DNA from: Bacteroidota bacterium | GTDB taxonomy: Bacteria; Bacteroidota; Bacteroidia; Chitinophagales; Chitinophagaceae | NCBI GenBank assembly: GCA_023422835.1 | Contig: JAFAGI010000004.1 | Coordinates: 40,275 to 104,274 of the forward strand | DNA: 64,000 bases | Reading direction: 5' to 3' | In this document: piece after piece, positions 28,322 through 34,890 of the stretch | Layout of the letters: each line of letters opens with the position of its first letter | Numbering within the stretch: the stretch's first letter is position 1 | Program-made: the position numbers and the translations under genes | The notes under the pieces: model-generated | The model's database searches: none | Told to the model about the DNA's origin: nothing | The model's input: the letters and a program-made list of their open reading frames with translations, nothing else

Positions 28322-28385
28322 CACATTAAATAGCCATAAGCAAAGTTGCATACCAACCGCGAATGAATAAAGGCTATTCCATGTG
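28322..28385 (+). repeat. Dispersed palindromic-ended repeat, copy 5 (64 bp)
   Basis: It begins CACATTAAATAGCC and ends GGCTATTCCATGTG, with 12 of 14 bases complementary. It shares its right half with copy 2. The shorter length reflects a shorter segment between the core and the right end. Confidence 0.85.
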
Positions 28386-28399
28386 ACCATTAAAAAACA

Positions 28400-28412
28400 G
28401 CCGCCAAGCGGC
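28400..28412 (+). other. Small hairpin in sigma-factor leader
   Basis: GCCGC and GCGGC pair around a CAA loop, 22 bp before the sigma-factor ATG in an otherwise AT-rich leader. It may affect translation or mRNA stability. Confidence 0.35.
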
Positions 28413-28433
28413 ACACTAAATATATATATACAC

Positions 28434-28934
28434 ATGAAAAATACTTTACAGGCAGAAAATAGCATTGACATCTGGTTTAAGCAGTACTACGATGAGCTGT
28501 ATGCATTCGCTGTAAAGCAGACCAATTGTATATCTCAGGCTAAAGACCTGGTGCAGGAAACGTTCACAGCTGCCATTCAATCATTAGATTCCTTTAAAAA
28601 TCTCAGCGCTCCGAAAACATGGCTGTATTCTATTCTAAAAAGAAAAATAATTGACAGTTACAGGGCCGGGAATAAGTATATACTTCAGGAAAATGTGGAA
28701 GATGATATCGATACCCAAGAGGCACACCTCTTAGACAACCATGATTTCCTGCGCTGTCTGAAGCGAGCGCTGGCCTCGCTGCCAAGGCAATGGCGAAGAA
28801 TTGTGGTAGCTAAGCATTATCGTGGTAAATCTCCAGAGCAAATATGCGAAGAATTTGACATATCTATGCAAAATTACTGGCAAATTATGCATCGCGCCAA
28901 ACTGGAGCTTAAGAAGCAGATCAGTAAGTTTTAG
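28434..28934 (+). CDS. ECF-type RNA polymerase sigma factor
   Basis: Starting at ATG 28434 (ACACATGAAA context) gives 166 residues. Region 2 covers about 10-80 (WFKQYYDELYAFAVKQT, AKDLVQETFTAAIQ, LSAPKTWLYSILKRKIID). Region 4 covers about 105-160, with FLRCLKRALASLPRQWRRIV and the recognition helix-turn-helix SPEQICEEFDISMQNYWQIM. ECF sigma factors redirect RNA polymerase in response to envelope or other signals. No membrane anti-sigma gene follows; the next gene encodes a small exported protein, 200 bp downstream. The 5' region carries the repeat array. The regulon is unknown. Confidence 0.9.
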   Translation: MKNTLQAENSIDIWFKQYYDELYAFAVKQTNCISQAKDLVQETFTAAIQSLDSFKNLSAPKTWLYSILKRKIIDSYRAGNKYILQENVEDDIDTQEAHLLDNHDFLRCLKRALASLPRQWRRIVVAKHYRGKSPEQICEEFDISMQNYWQIMHRAKLELKKQISKF

Positions 28935-29133
28935 TTTCTTTTGCATTAAGTCTAATTTTTAAATAAAGCTTATAAACTTATCTCAAACTTTAAAAACAGC
29001 TGTCAGTATTATTTTAAAGGTGCGTCTAATTAAGGTAGACAGGCTGTTTTGCCTTATAGCAAAGTAGAAATAAATTTAAAACGCAGATGCTGCAGACAGA
29101 TCAAAAGCATCTAATAAACAAAAAGAAAAAACG

Positions 29134-29358
29134 ATGAAAAAGACATTTAAATTATTATTGGCAGGGTGCTTATTAACGGCCGGATTTGCCTTCGCGGGAG
29201 AAAATTACTCAGATCATAACAACAACATGATGGTAACAGATACAATTATCCCTGTAGAAGAGGTTCCTGATACAACAGGCCTAATTCCCGACACAACAGT
29301 GACAACCATTGACACAACACAGGCTTTACCAGTAACAACAGAAGAAGTTGAAGAATAA
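29134..29358 (+). CDS. Small exported Thr/acidic-rich protein
   Basis: The 74-residue product has a signal peptide (MKKTFKLLLAGCLLTAGFAFA) with cleavage near FAFA-GEN. The mature part of about 53 residues is low-complexity, acidic and Thr-rich (repeated PDTT: VPDTTGLIPDTTVTTIDTTQ). It has no domain and probably no fixed fold. A strong terminator follows. It could be a target of the ECF sigma factor just upstream, but nothing in the sequence proves that. Confidence 0.7.
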   Translation: MKKTFKLLLAGCLLTAGFAFAGENYSDHNNNMMVTDTIIPVEEVPDTTGLIPDTTVTTIDTTQALPVTTEEVEE

Positions 29359-29380
29359 ATATTCTTCATTTCCTGTCGGA

Positions 29381-29416
29381 AACGGTTATTTACCTTAGTA
29401 AATAGCCGTTTTTTTA
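29381..29416 (+). terminator. Rho-independent terminator
   Basis: The 13-bp arms AACGGTTATTTAC and GTAAATAGCCGTT (one G-T pair) enclose a CTTA loop and are followed by a T-run. It closes the small exported protein gene and lies against the stop of the convergent peptidase gene. Confidence 0.9.
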
Positions 29417-30445
29417 TTTGTAAATATTTATTTCCACCTCACCATTTTCTGTAATAGCTGCCCTGTACATACCCGCGGTATTAAATGGCATAGCCATATT
29501 ACCGTCTTTGTCTAAAGCAATCATACCTCCGTCTCCGCCCATAGCTCCGATCTCGTCTATCACTTCCAGGGCTGCAGCCTGTACACGCTTGTCTTGGTAT
29601 TGCATTTTAGCTGCCACTGTACGTGCAGCAGTTGAGCGTATAAAAAACTCTCCCCAGCCCGTACAGGAAATACCTACCTGTTCATTGGCATACGTGCCTG
29701 CGCCAATTATCGGGCTATCGCCGATTCTGCCGTACCTTTTGTTGGTCATGCCGCCGGTTGAAGTACCTGCTGTAATATTGCCGTGTTTGTCTATGGCAAC
29801 GGCGCCCACAGTGCCAAACTTATTGTCTGCCGGTGGTTGCAATTGCTGATGGGTTATTTTCTTTTCGCGCTCTGCTTTTAGCACACGCTGTAAAGCATTC
29901 CAGGTTTTTTCTGTACGAAAATAATCGGGCTTCACAATTTGCAACCCTTTTGTCGCTGCAAATTTTTCAGCGCCTGCACCGCTCAGCATCACATGGTCTG
30001 ATCGCTGCATAACTGCTATGGCTGCTTTGATAGGATTTTTAATAGTATGTACGCCGGCCACTGCTCCGGCTGTCTTGTCTTTACCGTACATTACTGAAGC
30101 ATCCAATTCATTTTTACCATCATGTGTAAACACGGCGCCTTTACCCGCATTGAACAAAGGGCTGTCTTCTAAGATTACTATAGCTGCGGAAACCGCATCA
30201 ACACTGCTTTTACCGGCTTGCAACTGAGCGTAGCCCGCAAGGATTGCTTCTTGTAATTTATCTGTATATAATTTTTCAACCTGCGGCGACATTTTTTCTT
30301 TAAGAATAGTACCTGCGCCACCGTGAATCACCATCACGTATTTTTTCTGTGCAAAAATATGTACGGTAAGCAACAGACCTACAAACAAGAGTATAGCATT
30401 TTTAAGCAGCCAACGACGAGGGAAAAAAGTGCAGTAAAAGTTCAT
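29414..30445 (-). CDS. Isoaspartyl peptidase / plant-type L-asparaginase (Ntn hydrolase)
   Basis: The 343-residue protein is exported (signal segment about 12-32, LLKNAILLFVGLLLTVHIFA). The Ntn-hydrolase core starts VMVIHGGAGTI. The self-cleavage site is FGTVGAVAI with Thr212 as the new N-terminal nucleophile; TSTGGMTNKRYGRIGDSPIIGAGTYA is the substrate-binding block of this family (glycine and arginine residues conserved). After autoproteolysis it should hydrolyse beta-aspartyl dipeptides and asparagine, clearing damaged isoaspartyl residues. The signal peptide suggests a periplasmic location. Confidence 0.9.
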   Translation of the reverse strand: MNFYCTFFPRRWLLKNAILLFVGLLLTVHIFAQKKYVMVIHGGAGTILKEKMSPQVEKLYTDKLQEAILAGYAQLQAGKSSVDAVSAAIVILEDSPLFNAGKGAVFTHDGKNELDASVMYGKDKTAGAVAGVHTIKNPIKAAIAVMQRSDHVMLSGAGAEKFAATKGLQIVKPDYFRTEKTWNALQRVLKAEREKKITHQQLQPPADNKFGTVGAVAIDKHGNITAGTSTGGMTNKRYGRIGDSPIIGAGTYANEQVGISCTGWGEFFIRSTAARTVAAKMQYQDKRVQAAALEVIDEIGAMGGDGGMIALDKDGNMAMPFNTAGMYRAAITENGEVEINIYK

Positions 30446-30505
30446 AGTAATTTTTTAATGAAGTTACTAAACAGGCGCTGTTGATAAATAAATCGGGAAA
30501 GAAAG

Positions 30506-30587
30506 TGCGGAGGAGGAGACTCGAACTCCCATGTCCTGAGGACACTACATCCTGAATGTAGCGCGTCTACCATTTCGCCACCTCCGC
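30506..30587 (-). tRNA. tRNA-Leu (CAG)
   Basis: The minus strand folds as a long-variable-arm tRNA. Acceptor GCGGAGG pairs with CCTCCGC, the anticodon stem CTACA/TGTAG holds the loop TTCAGGA (anticodon CAG), and the T-arm contains GGGAGTTCGAGTCTCC. The CCA end is not encoded. About 82 nt. Confidence 0.92.
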
Positions 30588-30620
30588 ATAAAAAAATTGT
30601 ATAAGAGCATAAAAGCAGAG

Positions 30621-30704
30621 TGCGGAGGAGGAGATTCGAACTCCCACACCCTTTCGGGCGCTACCACCTCAAAGTAGTGCGTCTACCAGTTTCGCCACCT
30701 CCGC
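30621..30704 (-). tRNA. tRNA-Leu (GAG)
   Basis: This second class II tRNA lies 33 bp away on the minus strand. It has the same acceptor GCGGAGG/CCTCCGC, an anticodon loop TTGAGGT (anticodon GAG) and a T-arm with GGGAGTTCGAATCTCC. CCA is not encoded. The body is nearly the same as the CAG gene, indicating an old duplication. Confidence 0.92.
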
Positions 30705-30823
30705 TACTTTTATGGAAAGGCAAATTTACGCTATTGATTTTATTTTAAAAAACAAAATAAATAAATTGTATATTTGGTCAGATATATCAACCTATATAAC
30801 TGTAAAACAACCTATTAAACCTG

Positions 30824-32620
30824 ATGGAGAAACTGTCTGCGCCGGCTCGTCTTTTCGATATTGTAGATATACAGCTGCAAAAATTTCCGAAAGATGATAT
30901 GCTTTGCCTTAAAGAAAAAAATAAATGGCGGTACTACAGCACCCGGGAGGTGAAGGAAACTGCGGCAAAATTAAGCGCGGGCTTATCGCAATCGGATATC
31001 GGTTTTAAAGACAATACGCCCGAAGGTGTTGATAAAGTTGTAGTCATCAGCAACAACAGGCCGGAATGGATCATACTGGACCTGGCAGTGCAGCAAATAG
31101 GCGCAGTTATTGTGCCCGTTTACCCTACAACAAATCCTACAGAGCTGAATTTTATCCTGCAGGAGTCGGAGGCAAAACTGGTATTTATTGATGATGAAGA
31201 AATGCTGGACCGATTTGATACCGCCATTTCTGAAGTTACCACCGTGCAAAATGTATATACTTTCAGTAAAACGAGGGCCAAACACTGGACAGAATTACTG
31301 GTAGAACTGACTCCTGAAATTTCACAAAAGGTAGAAGAAACCAAGGCATCCATAACCTCCGAAAGAATTGCTACCATCATCTATACATCAGGCACCACGG
31401 GTCTTCCAAAGGGTGTGATGCTTTCGCACAGCAATATTATATCCAACCTGCTGATCGATAAACAAGATCTGCCGTTTCCGGATGCACCGGAATACAAAGC
31501 GCTAAGCTTTCTGCCACTCAATCATATTTTTGAGCGCGTAGCCAATTATTTTTACATGATCAGCGGTGTAAGTATTTACTATGTAACTGATATTTCCCGG
31601 ATCAGCGATTACCTGAAAGAAGTAAAGCCCGACGTGTTTACTACCGTACCTCGCTTGCTTGAAAAAGTATTCAACAAAATCATGACCAGCGGCCACAACC
31701 TGAAAGGCATTAAGAAAAAAATATTCTTCTGGTCTATAGGCCTTGCCCAGAAATACGATAACGTGAAGAAGCCGGGAAAGCTCTACAAGTTGCAACTGCG
31801 CATTGCAGATAAGCTTGTCTATTCCAAATGGAGAAAGGCTTTGGGCAATAATTTAAAATTTATTATCGCCGGCGGCGCTGCATGCCAGGAGCGGCTTTTG
31901 CGTATATTCCATGCGGCAAAAATTCCTGTATATGAAGGCTACGGACCTACAGAAAACAGCCCGGTAATTTCGGCAAACAGGAGAGTTGATAATGAAATGA
32001 GGTTTGGCACAGTGGGCGTGCCCTTCGGCGGTCAGAAAGTAAAGCTGGGTGAAGACGGAGAGATCTGTGTAAAAGGCCCCTGCGTAATGATGGGCTATTA
32101 TAAAAATCCCGAACTTACAGCCGAAACAATCATAGACGGGTGGCTGCATACCGGCGACATTGGCATTTGGGTAGAAGATAAATACTTAAAAATTACGGAT
32201 CGTAAAAAAGAGATATTTAAAACCAGCGGAGGTAAATACGTAGCCCCGCAACCTATAGAAAGCAAACTGAAAGAAAGCTCGCTTATAGAACAGGCCATAG
32301 TGGTAGGTGAAGGTGAAAAGTTTGTGGGGGCACTGATTGTGCCGGCCTTTGAGAACCTTAAATCTTATATGCTGCACAAAGGGCTTACTTACACTACTAA
32401 TGAAGATGCCATTAAAGATAAGGACATTATCAACGCTTATACCAAAATAATTACCAAAGCCAACAAAAACTTCAACAAGGTAGAGCAGATAAAAAAATAC
32501 AAGCTGCTCACGGCGGAGTGGGGTGTGGATACGGGTGAATTGTCTCCCAAACTCAGCCTCAGGAGAAAAATTATTATGGATAAGTACAAAAAAGAAATTG
32601 AAGATATCTACGCTAGTTAA
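30824..32620 (+). CDS. Long-chain acyl-CoA synthetase (AMP-forming)
   Basis: The 598-residue enzyme of the adenylate-forming superfamily activates fatty acids with ATP and joins them to CoA. P-loop-like motif A3 is TIIYTSGTTGLPKGVMLSH (about 184-202), the linker motif is YEGYGPTENSPV (about 372-383), and the hinge/C-terminal motifs are WLHTGDIG and ITDRKKEIFKTSGGKYVAPQ. The length and the FKTSGGKYVAP form match long-chain FadD15-like ligases. The start at ATG 30824 (MEKLSAPARLFDIV) is the usual beginning; longer upstream frames read through the tRNA flank. It is convergent with the DUF3108 gene with an 8-bp overlap of 3' ends. Confidence 0.92.
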   Translation: MEKLSAPARLFDIVDIQLQKFPKDDMLCLKEKNKWRYYSTREVKETAAKLSAGLSQSDIGFKDNTPEGVDKVVVISNNRPEWIILDLAVQQIGAVIVPVYPTTNPTELNFILQESEAKLVFIDDEEMLDRFDTAISEVTTVQNVYTFSKTRAKHWTELLVELTPEISQKVEETKASITSERIATIIYTSGTTGLPKGVMLSHSNIISNLLIDKQDLPFPDAPEYKALSFLPLNHIFERVANYFYMISGVSIYYVTDISRISDYLKEVKPDVFTTVPRLLEKVFNKIMTSGHNLKGIKKKIFFWSIGLAQKYDNVKKPGKLYKLQLRIADKLVYSKWRKALGNNLKFIIAGGAACQERLLRIFHAAKIPVYEGYGPTENSPVISANRRVDNEMRFGTVGVPFGGQKVKLGEDGEICVKGPCVMMGYYKNPELTAETIIDGWLHTGDIGIWVEDKYLKITDRKKEIFKTSGGKYVAPQPIESKLKESSLIEQAIVVGEGEKFVGALIVPAFENLKSYMLHKGLTYTTNEDAIKDKDIINAYTKIITKANKNFNKVEQIKKYKLLTAEWGVDTGELSPKLSLRRKIIMDKYKKEIEDIYAS

Positions 32621-33446
32621 CCCGGGAGTTCAGATCCTTGTGGCGAAGGTTGCTGTAACCCATCAGGTCGGCTTTTACGCTGCCTACAGATAAAGCGCTC
32701 TCAATCCTCAGGGGCACACGGTTGGCGTCGTCGCTGAACCAGATAGTCATTTTTTCACCTCCTGAAAATGTATTGCCTTTTACCAGCAGGGGCTTTACCT
32801 TAATGGCCTTAAATTTCCCAAATTTGGTAGAAATAGTTTCTTTACCTGCATAGCGGATGTACAGGTTATGCACTTTCTCATCTATGACAATGGTGAAAGG
32901 GATCTTCTGGCCGGCGCTGTATTTTGCGTAATCGATATTGCGTGCATTGTAAACAGCAGCTACCACATCGAGCGTGCAGTCGGGCACTTTAATTGTTTTA
33001 TTGGAAGAGGTTACTGTATTGGCTGTATTGTTGAATGTGTAATTTTCGTTGCTTGTATATTTACCCTCCTGTACGCTTCTTACAAATTTCTGTGATTGCA
33101 GGTCAGTGGTGGTCATATAAGTTTCGTAGGAATCTCTTACCTTGAATATCCAGTCGTAACTTGAAAGTGTTCTGCCATAGGCTTTTGCGTGGTATACAGG
33201 CTTTCCGTTGAGGGTAGTCTGGTTGGTAGTAAGTGTGAGTGTGCCCGCCTGTACATACATGCCCAATGCGGAATAATATACTTTAATGGTCAGTGATTCT
33301 CCGTCAGAAAAAGCAGTATTTTTCATGCCGCAGAAATTAGCGGCTTCCAATAGGTCGGCAGCAGGAATGCTGTCTTTTTGGGCCACCTGTAATGCAGATA
33401 AAGCCGTAGCAGCAATTAAACAAAGTTTAGCCAGGTTTCTTTTCAT
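32613..33446 (-). CDS. DUF3108 domain exported protein
   Basis: The 277-residue protein has a signal peptide (MKRNLAKLCLIAATALSALQ). The mature region is a beta-rich DUF3108 domain: FSDGESLTIKVYYSALGMYVQAG at the start, YDWIFKVRDSYETYM in the middle, and GEKMTIWFSDDANRVPLRIE near the end. The fold is related to periplasmic lipid-binding-like barrels; no function is proven. Its 3' end overlaps the acyl-CoA ligase by 8 bp on the opposite strand. Confidence 0.85.
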   Translation of the reverse strand: MKRNLAKLCLIAATALSALQVAQKDSIPAADLLEAANFCGMKNTAFSDGESLTIKVYYSALGMYVQAGTLTLTTNQTTLNGKPVYHAKAYGRTLSSYDWIFKVRDSYETYMTTTDLQSQKFVRSVQEGKYTSNENYTFNNTANTVTSSNKTIKVPDCTLDVVAAVYNARNIDYAKYSAGQKIPFTIVIDEKVHNLYIRYAGKETISTKFGKFKAIKVKPLLVKGNTFSGGEKMTIWFSDDANRVPLRIESALSVGSVKADLMGYSNLRHKDLNSRVN

Positions 33447-33475
33447 CCGTGTATCTTTAATATTTTCATTTGTTT

Positions 33476-33491
33476 CCCGATAGTCATCGGG
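33476..33491. other. CCCGAT-ATCGGG palindrome
   Basis: The arms CCCGAT and ATCGGG have a 4-nt AGTC spacer and are followed by AGTTTTATTTT. A similar CCCGATA...CGGGAGT sequence lies at 28079-28096. It may be a terminator for an undetected plus-strand transcript or a short dispersed palindrome. Confidence 0.4.
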
Positions 33492-33658
33492 AGTTTTATT
33501 TTCTTGTTTCTTTTTGTTTCCGCAGCAACCCCGGAAAATACCTGTAAGAAATTATGAAACGCTTATTTTTACCAGTAGTTCCTGTTGAATGTTTATCATA
33601 TTTAGGTATTTAACTAGTAAATGTCATATCATTTTTGAACATTCTAATATATAATAGT

Positions 33659-34612
33659 TTAACTGCCATTTTTTTTAAATATCCTTACTGTAAATACAAA
33701 CAGGCTGCCAATTATAGCAGGGATAATAAGATTTATCAGCCAGATAAAAACGGTGGTGCTTATAATGCCGATGGCATTTTTACTAAGCATCCCGAATATC
33801 CTCAGGCTGACTTCTCCCCGTACGCCAAGCTCCGCAATGGGAATGGTTGGCACAATAGCAATCAATAAAAACATCACGCAAATGCCAGCCACAGCATTCA
33901 TTAACGGCATTTCTACTTTAAAGATCTCGAACATTAAGATATACTGTATTATAAAAACAGCATACCGTAACAATGATAAAAATAATACTTTAAATAAAGT
34001 TTTATAATCAAATTCTGTTAAAGCTTGAATAAATACGCGGTGCCGCTTTACAAAAGGAATGTAAGAGAAAAGGCTTGTGACCCAGCCTATCTTGAAATAA
34101 AGAAAAAAGAAAAACAGCGTGGCCAGTATCAATAAGTACATGAGCGCGCGAAACCAAAAATCAGACAAACCTGTAGACGCAATTACCAGTACATCATGAT
34201 TGATAAAATACACCAGCGCTGCCAACCCCGTGACTAGGGTAATGAGCAACTGCGACAAGCTGCCCATAATGCTTACCGCTATGGATTTTAGCCTGTTGCC
34301 CTGGTTGAGATAGAGCATTCTGCCCAGGTATTCGCCCATGCCGTTGGGAATAAACAAACCAAAAGACAAGCCAGACAGCACTGCTTTAAAGCCTGTATAA
34401 ATGCTTACCTGCTGTACGGGCCGTATAAGCACCTGCCACTTCCTGGCTTCCAGCGTCCAGTTTACAATCATCATCAATACCATGAGCAGCAGCAGAAGCC
34501 ATTGATCGGCAATGGAGTTCTTTATGATCTTCCAGGTTTCGGGTAAATTTTCCTGTTGCTTAATCTTATTGAAAATAGAGAAAGAAAGTATTACAAACAG
34601 TAGCGGCCCCAC
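33659..34612 (-). CDS. Flippase-like membrane protein (lysylphosphatidylglycerol synthase TM family)
   Basis: From GTG 34612 the product is about 317 residues with seven to eight hydrophobic segments. It carries the family motifs EARKWQVLI, FKAVLSGLSFGLFIPNGMGEYLGR (the glycine-rich block of the UPF0104/LPG-synthase TM domain) and IVPTIPIAELGVRGEVSLRIFG near the C-terminus. Such proteins flip or present lipids in the inner membrane. There is no ATG: the frame is open upstream to a stop at 34684, and reads a basic stretch (LKKQYKIWINYVV) that would suit a true N-terminus, perhaps from the CTG at 34648. The -7 box at 34662-34669 limits the start to below about 34655. Confidence 0.75.
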   Translation of the reverse strand: MGPLLFVILSFSIFNKIKQQENLPETWKIIKNSIADQWLLLLLMVLMMIVNWTLEARKWQVLIRPVQQVSIYTGFKAVLSGLSFGLFIPNGMGEYLGRMLYLNQGNRLKSIAVSIMGSLSQLLITLVTGLAALVYFINHDVLVIASTGLSDFWFRALMYLLILATLFFFFLYFKIGWVTSLFSYIPFVKRHRVFIQALTEFDYKTLFKVLFLSLLRYAVFIIQYILMFEIFKVEMPLMNAVAGICVMFLLIAIVPTIPIAELGVRGEVSLRIFGMLSKNAIGIISTTVFIWLINLIIPAIIGSLFVFTVRIFKKNGS

Positions 34613-34661
34613 TACGTAGTTGATCCATATTTTGTATTGTTTCTTCAGGAAATTTTTTTTG

Positions 34662-34669
34662 CAAAAATA
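34662..34669 (-). promoter_or_regulatory. -7 box (TATTTTTG), minus strand
   Basis: The minus strand reads TATTTTTGC, an exact TAnnTTTG match, upstream of the flippase-like gene. There is no clear -33 TTG. Confidence 0.45.
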
Positions 34670-34890
34670 GCCGATATTAATTTAATGTAAGAATTGAAAC
34701 CGATTATATACAATTGGCATAACGCTTTTTCAAGCGCTATCTCACACGCGGCAGGGATGGCAGCGGCATCCTTTGCGCAACGCAGTGGAGCAAAGATACA
34801 GCGTACAGCCCGCCCGCCGGCAACAAAATTTACATTTCAAACACACGACTTACTTTTTGCCTGTTGCTAAATTTTGTACCTTGCAGCCCT

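Larger units (their letters stand above)
27807..28433. other. 628-bp AT-rich intergenic region with repeat array
   Basis: No gene is seen between the DUF2130 start and the sigma-factor start. The first 300 bp are very AT-rich, with a short CCCG/CGGG palindrome at 28079-28093. The second half holds three tandem members of the dispersed repeat family, ending 48 bp before the sigma-factor ATG. Confidence 0.8.

Noticed and set aside
30506-30704. tRNA pair as an integration site
   Set aside because: Both tRNA genes look complete and no integrase or duplicated 3' end is seen beside them.
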